A DNA stretch of 64,000 nucleotides from Incurvaria masculella (GCA_946894095.1 OX335656.1:6029001-6093000); one strand, 5' to 3'; shown: positions 12,901 through 26,553, counted from the stretch's first letter. Notes: generated by a model from the sequence alone, not told the origin. A program made the numbers and translations.

Positions 12901-15900
12901 GCGCTTGTTTACGCAAAGATCTACAAGTTCGCTCAGTAGTGCGCCACCCATCGCTGCGGCTTCGGCTTTGCCTCTCTCGCTCTCTATGTAAATATGCTTC
13001 AACTTTAAGACTATATCTGGATGAGTCATGTGCGATTGAACATAATTTTTTCTTCGCATGCCATTTCTTGGCAGTCTGCTTCATAACGACTTCCGCAGTT
13101 CTCAGTTAAATTACATTTTATAATGAGGTCATCAGAAATATATCATACACTCTTCTAGGCACCTGAAAATACCCCAAAACCCAAAAAATAGCCTTTACCG
13201 GTTTTTTAAGATCATTTTTTAAAATAATCCCAAACTCTTGACGGGATCAAAGTAAATCAAGTGTCTGGAAATAAATGTCAAAAGGTCACAAAGAAAATAT
13301 TCAGTCAAATAACTAGGCAAATGGTTCTTGCTCCAATGATGTTATTTTAATGAATCCCTGTTTTCTCAAAAGGATAACTTATACCTACTAGTTATTATTT
13401 TAAACTGTTTATACCTTACGGCTTTTGATAACGAACACACTAGAAATACCTCATAAAACAGTCATCTCACGCACGAGCTGAGTGATCCCCGCTTCTTAAT
13501 TTTAAAATATCGCCACCGTAGACCATTAGTCGAGTGGCTGGGGATTAAAGCGAGGGATTGTTACGTCCACAATTTCCAGCCGTGATACATTTCAACATTA
13601 CTCATAGCGTTCAACTTGAGCCGTAAATTCCGGGGCGCTGTCAATGTCAACAGGGAGTCGCGTGCGAGCGAGAGGGGCGATGCTCAACTTCGCCTGCAAG
13701 TTTCGTACGGAAGTAACTCGGCTGAAAAGCGCTAAAAACTGAACAACTTTTGCTCGGAATGAAAATAGTGAACTGCTCCGTGGGTTCCTTTTTTGGATTC
13801 CCGAATCCATTCGAGTCGGTTGAGCAACCTATGTTTTTCTGTGCCATAGTGGATTTGTTGACTTACGAGTTCCTGGTGCTTACTTTAGTTGGTGACCAAT
13901 ATTGACTACATAAATAAAGTATCTGTTTCATTTTGCTGATCATTAATATTAAAATATGATTTTTGAAGGTCTCAAATATTGTTCAACGGTCGTATGCATA
14001 TTATTCTAGAATGTGGAAATGTATCGACGATTGTTTATTCATTGCTACCGAAACCATAACATATATAATACAGACCGTTTTAAGCACAGGAATGAATATT
14101 TATCCAGATTAGTAAACTAGCCTGTAATGGTAAGGTAATATGTAAAACAAATTTATAGATAGCAATGCATTATTTTGAAACCAGCAAAAACAAGTGCTTA
14201 TAACATATTACAACATTATTTCTAAAAATTATATCGGTTAGTACGCTCTTTTATAAACACAAGTTCATAAAACGAGGTTTTTCAGAGACCATCCCTACAA
14301 GATCACGAATCACATCCATGCTACTAGAACTTTACAATTCAATCGTTCAATTACTATGGAATGAAGACATACCGACACGCATCGAGTCCGCGCCTCACAC
14401 ACTAAGGGAATACACGTTTTTCACATAAAACCGAGCAAACATAATTGAAGCTTTAACCTTATATTTAGAAAAAATAGAAATAATTAGTGTGATTACCTGA
14501 TTAGCCGACGAACGCGCTGCTCACGCAATTTAAAGAATAAGTTCAAGGCTCCGTATAAAAGTGAGGAAAAAAAACCTTTTTGCATACGTTGCATAGTCGT
14601 TATCCTAATAGTGTTCGGGCACAAATGATTTCTGAGCTACTTTTCGTATTTGTGGGTCAAGGTGCCTTCTTAATGTCTGTTACATTATTTTATAATTTAA
14701 ACATCGTAATATGTGCATACTTACTGGTGCACTTGGCACGCGACTAGATCGCTTCATGACCAAATGCTTACGTTACGTGCTTGTTCGCAGCGCTTATTTA
14801 GTTAACATGATTTCTGCATCCCAGAAAATATATTTGTTCCATTTTATACAGCTAGCGTGACGTGCGTTCTTGTCTTGGCATCCTTGATTTTAATGATTGT
14901 GTTGTGAAGTATTTTTTATTTGGATTTTATGGCGTAACCTTAGAGGAACAATCTTTAATAGATATCTCCACAAGTGCAACAGATTGCTTACCCTGATTAA
15001 ATTTTGATGGTTTAGTAAATTGCATTTCATTCATCATTCATTATTACGATCCCAATAATCAGATTAGTTACAACAATTTTTGCTGAGGTTAACATTGATT
15101 TCTCCAATGGCTGCTTCTCTGGTGGTTCCTCTGCCATTGTCTTACTATACGATATGCTTGGCAACAATATTTGAACCATATCAGGAGGATCGCAAACGTA
15201 CATACTAGCTAATGTTTTGAATTTCTTCCTCATCCTTCCTAGCGTCATCGTCATGTCCTCGGCTGCGACCTCGCGTTCGGCAGAACGGAAAGAATTAAAC
15301 GATTTACATGTTAATACTCACCGCTAGAGTCGAGTTCCTCGGCACCCTATTTGGAGGTTTCTCGATGTTTATACACATTAATCTATGATAATGCGGTCTC
15401 GTGATTTCCTGCATCTTGTCCGCGCGCAGCTCTGATGGCCAATGGGCTCTGCTCGCGCAGATTGTGGATTCGTTCATTTTATTCGTTCTTGTATTGTCGG
15501 CAAATCTATCGTGGAGTCGTCAGAAGTGAAGCGAAAATTGTCACATACAGTTAGGAATTTGGGAAGAAAGGTTAAAGACGAACTGCGTATTCTAAAGGAT
15601 TTTTATGTCTTCAAAATCTAAATACTAGTGAAAATCTGCAACTAGACTGATTTATTATATTAACCATTTAAACAATTATCTCACGACTTCCATCTAAACT
15701 CTAGTGCATTTACATAAGTAGCTTGTTTACCTAATTTTAAACCCCCACAATGCCGGCAGTGTTGTTATGTACAGATATTTCCTTATTTGCGTCTATGGTC
15801 TGATTTATACCTTGTAGTTTGTAAATTATCTTTACATTGGGTCCGCTTCTCGCGTTATTACATCTAATAACATTTCCGAAAATGAAATCGACAAGGTCCC

Positions 15901-16592
15901 CTGCCGCCACGGGCGACGCTTAATGCGGGCATATAATTTATAACGATCATAGTTATAATTTTAACCAGTTTGTTCTTGATACGAACTTACCTCGTGTTCT
16001 TGTGTTGTTAAATACACTCAGTCAAAGTCATAGGTTCTTTGGTGTATAACAATATAAATAAACACGCATTTTGAGTTTTTATTAGGTTTTCGCGTGAATA
16101 CATGAATTACATCCGACAATTACATTAACTGCAAAAGCAAAGAATTAACGTGTATAATGGAAGATATAAAAAATATGTTTAATTTTATCATCATACCTAA
16201 AACCATTTAAGTGTCCTGTGTCATCCACAAGACATTTTTCGAATATTGGCTTACTCCATCCAACAAGGACCACCTGAAGGACTAAACCCAGTATAGTACA
16301 AGTGTGGTGAATATGAAGCAATAAATGCTATGTCGCACCGCCATTACCAGTATAGTAATCCCTAATAAATTAGATCTAAATCAGTTTATTTATAATATGA
16401 GACCGGGCTATTGTATTGTTCAGATAATGTTGTAAAATCTTTATCATTATAGTTCACAACGAGCAAACAGATACAGATGCAATTTCTCAGAAATGATCCA
16501 ATCAAGCTATCCTTCCAGAGTGCTTAGAAAAGGAGTGAATAAAAATGTTACTGAATGCGCTTATTAAATTGGTTAGTTTTAGTTAATGATTA
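9977..16592. other. non-coding stretch, possible SoxC intron or upstream DNA
   Basis: No supported gene or repeat. Moderately GC-rich patches at about 11.0-11.36 kb, 12.0-12.12 kb and 13.62-13.70 kb carry only short chance frames. Confidence 0.5.
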
Positions 16593-16666
16593 TTTTTTAT
16601 GTGACTGAACATGGATGACTAATACCACACATACTGTCATGATATTAGCACAACACACGTCATGGT
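16593..16666 (-). mobile_element. SINE tail fragment
   Basis: T-run followed by ATGTGACTGAACATGGATG and ATTAGCACAACACACG, the SINE tail in reverse. Confidence 0.7.
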
Positions 16667-16924
16667 CAGCTACTGAAGTATTAGTTGAAAAAGTGTGAAG
16701 ATTTTATAACTCGACTATAACGTATGGACATCGTTTTATAAAATCTATCGTTTTATAAAAGGGAGGGTAACCCCCTTTAATCTTTTAATTCCCGATTAAA
16801 ATAATTTGGATACATAACCATCTCGTGACATTAAATGTTTATTTACATACGTACGTTTATTGCACTCTAAAAAATAGGCAAAAAAGCACAACTTAATGTC
16901 GGAGGCATTCTCTACGAGTCGTAT

Positions 16925-17552
16925 TCACTACGTATAATATTCACAACGTATAATAGTATTTTTTTCCAAAAAATTAAAACCATGCATATCGTATAATATT
17001 CACAACGTATAATGTTATACGTTGTGCATGAGTTTAAAAATAAAATAAACTCTTTGCATCATGCAGAACGTATAATAGTCACAACGTATAATATTCCTAA
17101 CATGAATTCACAAAAAAAGAAAACCATGCAGAACGTATAATATGCCAAGAAGCACTGCATAAAGCGCCCTAACAACGATACATTTAAGGCTGAAATTGCT
17201 ACGAATCGATATCTGTTGAAGAGTAACAATTTGCTACAACGCTAATTGAGAGGGTCGAAAAGTCGCGTGCGAGTATAATCTTTAATCTTATATCGATAAG
17301 GGCGCTTATCGTATGAAATATTTTAGGATTATATGATATGCATGGTTTTCTTTTTTTGTTAAATAAAGATCATAACATTATACGTTGTGACTATTATACG
17401 TTATGCATGGAGAAATAAGTAATTTAATTTTTTGGACTTCTTCATGCACTACGTATAAGATTATACGATCTGCCGATTATACGTTGTGCATGGTTTTAAA
17501 ATTTTGTTAAAATATGACATTATACTATCTGCATATTATACGTTATGCCGTT
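16925..17552. mobile_element. foldback element built of ACGTATAAT motifs
   Basis: Two arms of about 220 bp (16925-17145 and 17325-17552) are imperfect reverse complements around a ~180-bp unrelated core. Both arms carry clusters of ACGTATAAT / ATTATACGT, about 14 in all, joined by CACAACGTATAAT, GCATGGTTTT and T-rich spacers. Smaller palindromes nest inside, for example ACGTATAATGTTATACGT at about 17008. No open reading frame fits. Probably a non-autonomous foldback or MITE-type element; the family is not recognised. Confidence 0.75.
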
Positions 17553-19280
17553 CCCCCTTCTCTACCAGTCTAAAGGTATCGTGAGCATTAACGCGAGTAG
17601 CAGTTATCAAGAAAATTATGTTATTTATTCACTGAAACATAACCTAAACAATGCACAATAAATGCACACAATAAATATTGCTCCGGATTGTATCGAAAAA
17701 AATTTAGATTTTCGCTGCCGACTGTACCTGCCCAGGCTAGAGCCGCACGTCAGGGGCGCCGAGCGATCGGCTTGGTTTATGGAGATTTTTTACATGCACT
17801 CGGCTGTTTGCTCGGTAACTCGGTACCCGTGGAAGGTGAAGGAGACCACCGAACGCCGCACGATTAGACACGTAGCACTTTTACACGCGTGTGCCAGATT
17901 CGAAGAAAATTTTGATTCGTTTCGGGTTGTGAAACGAAGAATTTTAATGTTCACTCGAGTATCGCTTGGAGTCGGAGTTTATTCTTTCTTGAATGTATTG
18001 TCTAGGTACATGGCTGATGTTTTTCAACAGTTTCGATTTAATATTCAGCTTGAAAATCTGAACAAATACGGTTAGACGTTTTAGGTTAACTCGTGGCTAC
18101 CCGTCCCATCCTCACTGTAATAAGCGAACAGACAGACAGAAAGACAGAGAGACGTTGAATCTTAGTGATGATTACTAATGTATCGCTAAGAGCTGCGACT
18201 TACAGTACAAGCAATACGCCGATACGCCTTCCTCCGCTAAGCCACTGTCCTCAGGGATTAAAGATTTTATTTCTTTCAGGTCTGCATTGACATTTATGTT
18301 CAACCCCTTTCTTTCGCGAGCTGTGGCCGAGAGTTGCAGACCAGACATTTGTGAGATATATAGACGCAACTGCAATTAAACTAATCAAAAGTAACACTTA
18401 ATAGTGTCATAAGTTACGTCTGGTCCTCATAAAATGTCCAAGTGACGTTGGATGGTTCCACTTATTTTACTTACGACCTAGATTGGTGGTAGTCTGTTTC
18501 TAGCAGTGTTCAGTAGTCTCTTCTGTTCCACGTAGTTTTCACTGTAGCAAGCACATTAATGTTTGATTAAGAATTTCAGAAAACATCTTGAGACCATGAA
18601 AACCGGAACTTCAGTTTTTACGCAAAGTAATAAAAGCGAGATAATATATTATTCTACATCGTCAACGCTGTGAATCAAATAAAGAACCACAACATATTCA
18701 GTTTCTTCAATAGAGTATGTAGATGGACAAGTAGATGCCGTGTTCTCGTTGGCATTCGACGTGTTACATTTGTAATGTAAAATAAAACACAGTTTTTTGT
18801 ATTTGATATAATTTTGAGCTCACCTTTGAAATCACGGAGCGAAACATGTGGGCCAAGGTGTACATAACAACAATACATATTCCATTGTAACTGCGTTCGT
18901 TGGAGGTAAGCTCGCATAGAGGCCCTTGCCAGCGCCGTATTGTGGTTGGAGGAACGTGTTTGCGCTGGCGCCAGAGAAATTTTCGGTCATACAATTTATT
19001 TATTTTTCTCATAATAAAAAAGTAGCTTATAATTCAGCCATATCTAAAACTGATGATGCATGGGGCGAATTTTTTATAGACGTGAGAGCAAAAATAAGAA
19101 AGAGTTCAAGGTCAAGAATTTTTTCTAGCATTAAACATATATGTTAACCTAAGCCATATCCACCACAATTAATGGTTGTATTCATTTTTAAAACTAGCTT
19201 TTACGCTTGATTGATTACGATAAATGAGTAAAGTTGAACATTGTTGTCAAAGCAGTGTTATCCGCGCTTTGGATTATATT
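17553..19280. other. non-coding stretch with an unsupported 137-codon frame
   Basis: The + strand frame 17662-18075 begins just after the foldback element and crosses a GC-richer patch. It shows no known motif and I do not call it a gene. Nothing else was recognised. Confidence 0.45.
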
Positions 19281-19472
19281 TTTGTTCTGGGTTGGATGTT
19301 GTCACTCCAATATTTGTTCTGGATTGGATGTTGGCCCTCCAATATTTGTTCTGGATTGGATGTTGGCCCTCCAATATTTGTTCTGGATTGGATGTTGGCC
19401 CTCCAATATTTGTTCTGGATTGGATGTTGGCCCTCCAATATTTTTTCTGGGTTGGTTGTTGTCACTCCAATA
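19281..19472 (+). repeat. 32-bp minisatellite, six units
   Basis: Exactly 6 x 32 bp. Unit core: CTGGATTGGATGTTGGCCCT then CCAATA. The inner four units are identical. The first and last share the same variants (GGGTTGG and TGTCACTCC). Because 32 is not a multiple of 3, all three frames stay open, which explains the overlapping reading frames here; none is a gene. Confidence 0.97.
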
Positions 19473-20325
19473 TTTATCCTTCAGTTCTGTATGTTTGCAC
19501 ACCAAATACATACTCTTATACAATACATACATTCGCACAAATCATCATTGCTGTATTTTTTTATAAATTGCTTTAGAATTCCACTGGCGCGCCATCGCAC
19601 CGCAACAGTTGGACCCAAACCGTGCGTCTGATCCGGTCCCGACGTAGCGTCGGTAGCGATAACTCCTAAGATTTTATCTGCCCAATGTTAGGTGTTTTAT
19701 TGTTATCGCTTTATTTCGGGCACATTAATTATGCCAACAGCAGCGAACAACTCACTAGCTGTGAAATTATTCATCGGAGCCACAAACGGTCTATGCTGGA
19801 TGCAGCTTTAAATTGATGAGCGTATTTATGGGGTAGCCAGGAGACGTGTCACCGTCGTAGAATTTATATAGAAGCAAAATTATATGAAGCTAAAGTATAA
19901 TACAATCATACTGTCGCACAATAACATTCAGTCAAGCATTCCATGGCACCGTATTCCTGAAGTAGCTAAGATATTTGAATCTTCCTACAGAAAATAATGA
20001 AAAGGTATTCATTGAATTTCTAGCTATTACGTATTTAAATGCTATTGCTCCTCTAAAATTTAACATGACCAATATGTAGACAGCAAAATTATTTTATTAT
20101 AAAAAAATCACTAGGCAGCATGTTTTTTATTCTCGCCTCCAGAAATGCGCCTATGACTCGCCTCCAGAAATGCGGCCCAGAAAATCTCTATGCGCCTATA
20201 CCAAATAAAATGCTATTTTTAAGGTTCCTAACTACATTAACAAACAGTTTGTGTTCTTATTAACGTACTTAAGAAATTGTCTTTCTTTGGCGTTATTAAA
20301 AACAGAATGTTTTCAAGCATGCAAA

Positions 20326-21433
20326 CAAAGAACCCCGCACAAATCGTATGGGAATTGGCTCCCGGTCAAATTGGCTGAAATTTGGATATGTTGTTCGTTT
20401 CGGCATCCTGAACAAAAGTCTCAATGGGCACAAAGCCCAATTTTGCTTATTTTGGCCGCTACGGGGCTCCAAAGCTCCACGGTTTGACCATTATTTACTA
20501 CTCAAAACGGCGATCTCCTGGCAGTTTAGTATTTGCTACGCTGAGGAAAAAGTACCCTCTCATGTTTTTGGGGGGGCTAAATTCAAATCCAATGTCAATA
20601 TGACAATATTGACAGTTGACAGCTGTCAATTAGTTGTCAACTAGCTGTCAAACAGCGAGAAATAAACAAAATCGATAAAATCCACATGTGAATGTAGGTT
20701 TTTGAGGTTGCTGAGTTCAAAACTGATGGCCAAAAGACAATAATGACAGTTGACATCTGTCAACTGTCAATATCGTCTTTTGGCCACCAGTTTTCGACTC
20801 AGCAAGCTCAAAAACATATATTTACATATGGGTTTCATCCACTTTAGCTGTCAAATGCTGTTTGACAGTTAGTTGACAACTGTCAACTGTCTATATCATC
20901 TTTTGGACATCAGTTTTGAACTCAGAAAGCTCAAAAACGTATATTGACATGTGGGTTGCATCCATTTTGGTTGTAAAATGCTGTTTGACAGTTAGTTGAC
21001 AGCTGTCAACTGTCATTATTGTCTTTTGGCCATCAGTTTTGAACTCAGCAACCTCAAAAACCTACATTCACATGTGGATTTTATCGATTTTGTTTATTTC
21101 TCGCTGTTTGACAGCTAGTTGACAACTAATTGACAGCTGTCAACTGTCAATATTGTCATATTGACATTGGATTTGAATTTAGCCCCCCCAAAAACATGAG
21201 AGGGTACTTTTTCCTCAGCGTAGCAAATACTAAACTGCCAGGAGATCGCCGTTTTGAGTAGTAAATAATGGTCAACCCGTGGAGCTTTGGAGCCCCGTAG
21301 CGGCCAAAATAAGCAAAATTGGGCTTTGTGCCCATTGAGACTTTTGTTCAGGATGCCGAAACGAACAACATATCCAAATTTCAGCCAATTTGACCGGGAG
21401 CCAATTCCCATACGATTTGTGCGGGGTTCTTTG
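20326..21433. mobile_element. 1.1-kb near-perfect palindrome (foldback-type MITE) with 439-bp arms
   Basis: Left arm 20326-20764 and right arm 20995-21433 are reverse complements with no length difference and only one or two mismatches that I could find (for example GGTTTGACC against GGGTTGACC). The outer ends read CAAAGAACCCCGC. The central ~230 bp holds two further ~121-bp direct units of the inner arm sequence (start CTGTCAACTGTC, then CTTTTGG), so that unit occurs three times on one strand and once inverted. Each arm contains the same 98-codon open frame read inwards (20348-20644 + and 21115-21411 -). This follows from the duplication and is not evidence of a gene. No transposase is present, and no target-site duplication is obvious. 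Confidence 0.9.
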
Positions 21434-22218
21434 AACTGAGTAAACCGACCAATAGACGGTGGCGGCGCCGAGGGGGGGGGGAGGTATTCTATATTCGAAA
21501 ACATTAGGTGTTGTATCGACGCGCGCAATTCCGTTGCAAGCAAAAAACGACACTCTGATCTGCTTTTCTAAACGCTCATAAAGAAGTAAATCATAAAAAA
21601 AATCTAAAGAATTCCTGGCTGAGGCATTAATTAATTGCAATAAAAATCCCAACAAGTTGAGATAGATCCAAAGCGGATGTCAATGAGGGACATCCAGACA
21701 GTACGTACAGACAAAGGCTAAGACACAATGGGCCGTTGTTAATTGAAAATTGAATCAAAGAGCTCGGCGGTTTCCTCTTCCAGTTTTTAATTACTGGGAG
21801 ACGCCCCCGGTACGAAACAGATGCGAGTGTGTCGTATCTACTGTTCTAGTGGTTGAGTGCTCGCCTGGAGGAAGGGCTAAGTGTATTGACAATGTTTGAA
21901 TACATTATCGTCCGACGGATTCGCTCAGCTTTGAATGAAGCTAACTCAAATATTTAATCTCATAATGGAAATCCAGAGATTCCATCGGGGATTTGTGAAT
22001 TCGGGCAATTTTTGAGGTTATAGGCAAAATTTGACTCAATAGGTTTTTATCTTTTAATTTATTGTACTTGATTTTAATTTCATAAACGGTTATTACCTTA
22101 AGTCAAACAGCAAATTTAAATACGCTTTACTAAAAACACACACATCGTGACACAAACAACATGTATATTTTCAATATATCTTAGAGTTTGTTATGATTGA
22201 AAGAAGTATCTGTATTGC

Positions 22219-22380
22219 CGTCGAAGTGGCAATCAAAATTGTCCGTGTTTCCATCCAGTTCCATGTACCCGTTCAATTTTATGAAAATTCTGGGCTGGCA
22301 CCTAGTTGATATGTCATGTTATGGGCTAGTATGACAGCAGCCTGTATGAATAGCCATCCATATCCAGAACATAAAAAAAT
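22219..22380 (+). mobile_element. SINE 3' half, diverged
   Basis: Diverged body and tail: AAAATTGTCCGTGTTTCCATC, TAGCCATCCATATCCAG, and an A-run at 22373-22379. Confidence 0.7.
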
Positions 22381-23006
22381 CGTCGTTCCAGAATCTTGGT
22401 GATATTCCACCGATTTCATTTTCTTCTCGAGCGTCAAACTGAGTACGCTCCCATATATTTTTCGTCTTCTTAACCTTAAGGTTGAGTATCTCCTTAGACA
22501 CGTCCCATATGTAGCCGAATCAGCATAATGTGTAGTTTTTACTCCGCTCCAGAACATCAGCACTGGGCCGATCCCCGCCGTCTCCCCGAGTGAGCTGCCT
22601 CGCCACATAAATGTGCGACACGCTCTTGACTTATGCGCACTTTATATTCTCTTCCGCGTGCGACTGTATCCTGTACTTTTCTCTAGCCTTGATATTTAAC
22701 TTGTGTGCGTCTTATACAGCGGACGTTTACGATCTTTTTTTTATTTACGGCACATTTATATGTGTGCGGTTTTGAATTTAATATAGAAACTAGAAGCGTC
22801 TCCGGAGCGCCTATTAACCGTGAGCGGATTATCTGCGAAGATATTATGGTCTGTATCTGTGATGTCTAATTCTAGATCCAGATTTTTGGAACTATGATCT
22901 TTATCGCGCATTTAGTGAAGTTTACGAGAAAATGTGTCCGACACTTTTCCTGTCAAAGAGACAGCGCTTCAGTACTCCCGTCAATCTCGTGTTCACTTTA
23001 AATTTT

Positions 23007-23185
23007 TAGGCAATCTTCAGATTAGCCCGGCGAGTGATCTTGTTCATTTGGGAAGTTCTAAACTTCCAAACTGCTTGTATGAATGTCCAAAATGAAATAA
23101 CAGCGTCGTGACGGATTTTGATGCAACTTTCAGGCAATCTTCAGATTAGCTCAGTGGGTGGTCCTGTGCATTTTGGAAATTTAAA
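23007..23185 (+). repeat. local direct duplication, 122-bp spacing
   Basis: AGGCAATCTTCAGATTAGC occurs at about 23009 and 23131, each followed by a related 30-base stretch (GAGTGATCTTGTTCATTTGG / GGGTGGTCCTGTGCATTTTGG). Confidence 0.7.
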
Positions 23186-24792
23186 AGATCCGCTCGGAAA
23201 ATCACATTCAAAGCGCAGGGCGGGCATGGAACAAATTTCTCTCAGTATTGTCAAAGAATACTCAAATCTGAACTGTCTTCCCATATTCTGGCACTTCGCT
23301 TCGGGCACAACTATGGGATGCAAGAACGGATTGCGTTATTCTGTGTCGTCATATGGGCCGCTATTACATAATGTATAGCGAAAGGAACTTCGTTCTGCCG
23401 GGTGTTCCACGACACCTCTCGTATTTACTAACTCCACTTTTCGTTCAGTACCTTCTGATTTGAAAAGCATCCCGAATTGCTTAGGCGTGTTCTTAAGCAC
23501 CAATTTGGAACTCAATACACCAGCGGATTAAACGGAAAGATGTGGCCTCAGTAATCGGACAATCGGAAGGAAGTAATCGCCAAATATTTCTGAAAACGTA
23601 CCCCGGCCACCATTTAAGATGTGGTGTAACTCTTGGAGATTACTTTTTTTTTGTAAGGAATTTATGAAGTAGAAGAATAAAAGAATTAAAGAAACGTTTT
23701 CCCGAAGGCCGTAGCGGCGCCGCGGGCAGCCAGTTGCCGTCCCATAGTTTAACAAAGGGACGGAATAATCGGCCGCGCGCCTCCCCACGCTTTTGTTCCT
23801 TGCTAAAAGACTTGGAAATGTTGAACATCTTCATTAATATTTCCTTTTGGCTCAGATATTCTTCTGTCTATATCGTCACGCCCGAATTCCGCGAACGCTT
23901 CGTAAAATGGAACATCTCAGTGCTTTTGAAAGGCCCTGAATATTTGCTTTGAAATTGGAAGGCTCTTGTTTTTTTCATTACAGCTCTCCGTAATCTTTCA
24001 GTTTCTTCAGAGTGCACTCCGTACTTTACATTGTATTCAATGTCTCATTTGCTTATTTTATCTGCAAAATTTTTAATTACGGCTAAAACGTTCGCGGGCA
24101 TGTATTCAAACAACCAGATTAACAAATCTGGTTCTTGACAACTGCGCCACCTACCGGATCTGTATACCACCTATAGCTGAGAACCATCCATATGACAACA
24201 TAAATAAAAAAAAGTCATCAAAATTTGTCGAGCCGTCTCTATGATGAGAAGAATGACGAACACGTACACTAGAATTTTTATTAATCAAATTGCCACAAAG
24301 GTCATGCCTCGTATCAATCAGCAATCCGAACAAAATATTTCTTCGATGATATATTATTATATCCCTGGTTATTTTTATTATATCCCACGCAGGTACTCTC
24401 ACATGATAGAAATATACTTCCTAGAACGTGGCAATGAACACCATCTAGATGTGTCAAGTTCGAGTCATATGTTCTATCAATGGCCATATCATATGCCGAG
24501 CATTCAGGGTACCCAATATGGCGATAAATACTTACGTAAAAGGGTAAGCAGCCTCCTCTTTAGGAAGTGCAATATCACAGTCGCATTCAATGTTATCTGT
24601 TTTAAGTATGTTGTAAGTTGTAAACTATAATTGAAATAATGCATTTGATCTAATGCCAAGAGGTAATATAGCATTATAATAGCTATACATATTGTTATAG
24701 ATAGCTACATAATCTGTACTAGTTGTTTGTATTTTCAGAGCATTAAATATACACATGTCAATGTAGAGGAAAAAAAAGACGAAAAAAATATC

Positions 24793-24890
24793 ACAACTTA
24801 TAGACCCGGGTTCTTCTTCACTGAGTTGATCGAATCCGCGGATCAATCAAATTTTAACATGACTTAGCGTAGTTTGACTACCAGAAGTTA
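24793..24890 (+). repeat. dispersed repeat E, copy 2
   Basis: AACTTATAGACCCGGGTTCT then TCGAATCCGCGGATC and TAGTTTGACTA. The opening AACTTATAGACCCGG recurs at 38970, so a third partial copy may lie there. Confidence 0.5.
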
Positions 24891-26424
24891 AATAAATAAA
24901 TTAAATTAAACTCATTTACACATTCATGCTATTATTACTACCCGCTAACTTACTATAACGTTACAATACATACGCATACAATACGCTCACGCAAGCGAAC
25001 CCTTTTAAGGTGCATGTAAGCCATTTCTTCCGATTTACGACTACTAATGGAATTATAGTTGATTGTCAATTTTATGTCATCTACACACATTGCTCCTATT
25101 TGACCTCGTTTTGATAAAAAAAGACAAATGCTAAAAAATAGTCTAAAATCTCGTTCACTTTTCCGTGGAGATTTTGCGCCTTAACAGCTCAAGCGTATCC
25201 TGCTCGCGTCCAATTAGCGAATAATCGCTGTATCGCGCTCGCTGTGCAAAATTGAGCGACATGTGGCCGAGTTCGTACGCACAGCACAGCGCTGGCATTA
25301 GCCATTCAACAAGGGCATCCAGTTTTATTTCCTGACTACGGCCAATGTTGCTACCTGGGCCGATAGCGCGATGATCGTGACTGGTTTAGATACAACGGAA
25401 CGGCGGCGGCCGCTTCGATTCGTGTGTGCACAAGGAGGTTTGCTAGGCTATGAATGCTCTAAGACTTCCGCGGTCATTTTTCATCGTAAAATTGTACTTT
25501 TCCGTCAAAGTTTTTTATTTTTGGTGAAAAAATGTAGGCATAAAGAAAGAATGGTTGTTGATTTTTGTTTCGGAGGAGGGTAACAAATGAGTATAACTTA
25601 TTTTGGATCGTTACTTTCCCTAAACGAAAAAGAGTTATTGGTATATTTAAGTAAAATAATTTGTTGTAGGATAATTTTAAATTTAAAAGAATTGAATATA
25701 CCCCCGAAATAAGATTAAGTTTAATAAAATTTCAAATTCTCGTGAATAGTTTAGCAAATTTAATAATATTTCTCGTGCGCCACAGCAGTCTCGACGATTC
25801 CAAGCAAAAACTTCGCCTCCAGTGTAACGCGATCCGAGCTCTCAACAGGGTAATTTGTAGTCGACGCATGCGTACTACACTTCAATAAATAAGTAGTGTC
25901 ACTTCTTGCACATGTTTGTCTAAGTATATTTCGCTGTCACATTAAAACGTGAGGTCTAAGGCCTTGTCGGCGCTCGTCGGTTTCCGTCGTTCCTTGCATA
26001 AGTTTAGCAGAGCAGAAAGCGTGGCAAAGGGCGATGGTAGTTATATTGCCGGAGACATTGTGGTAAATTTTATACTGGCCTGCCATGAAGGCTACCATAA
26101 AATTGGAATGTGTAATTTTTATTGGCACTATTTGCCTGTGAAAATTTCTCGAGTTCCACCAGGACTAGACAGCATTTTGCTTCAACAGCCTCATAAAAGA
26201 ACTCATCGGTACCCACTAACTTAAAGGTACATATCGCAGACGTTGTGAGTCACGATTTGCTCCGGGTAATGCGCAGTCTGTATTCGCGAGCCATCTCCTG
26301 TGGTACGGTATTCGTATCGTACAAACACGTGAGTCCTGGCTCCTTCCTGCCACGGCGCCGTTTGAGGTGAATAGCGAAGTAGGCACTTGATACAACCAAC
26401 CCGTCGACAGTATTGTTCAATGTT

Positions 26425-26553
26425 GCGCTCTCTGAAAGATTTAGTGAGGAGAAGGCTATGTTGAGATGGTTTAGACAAATAGAGCGAATCAGTGACGAAA
26501 GAATGGCGAAACAGATTAACAGAGCTGAATTGTACCCAGGCGGCCTAGAATAA
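26425..26553 (+). pseudogene. non-LTR retrotransposon ORF fragment (reverse-transcriptase C-terminal region)
   Basis: An open frame reads ALSERFSEEKAMLRWFRQI then ERISDERMAKQIN and stops at TAA (26551). It resembles the LRWFGHVERM...MAKQI segment found after the reverse transcriptase domain in many insect non-LTR retrotransposons. About 42 codons only, with no catalytic part nearby, and the customary G-H of FGH reads R-Q. It is a dead remnant; the resemblance is from memory. Confidence 0.55.

Larger units (their letters stand above)
21434..26424. other. non-coding stretch
   Basis: Holds the SINE at 22.2 kb, the duplication at 23.0 kb and repeat E at 24.8 kb. Reading frames up to 129 codons occur in several frames at once and are not supported. 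Confidence 0.45.

Noticed and set aside
17662..18075. 137-codon + strand frame as a gene
   Set aside because: No recognisable domain, no supporting splice or promoter context, and the length is possible by chance in this GC-richer patch.
19281..19472. CRISPR array
   Set aside because: Units are directly joined without spacers, and the window is eukaryotic.
19224..19631. Three overlapping + strand frames of 110-135 codons
   Set aside because: They are produced by the 32-bp tandem repeat, which has no stop in any frame.
21115..21543. 142-codon - strand frame in the palindrome
   Set aside because: It mirrors the frame in the left arm (20348-20644) because the arms are duplicated; no known protein similarity.
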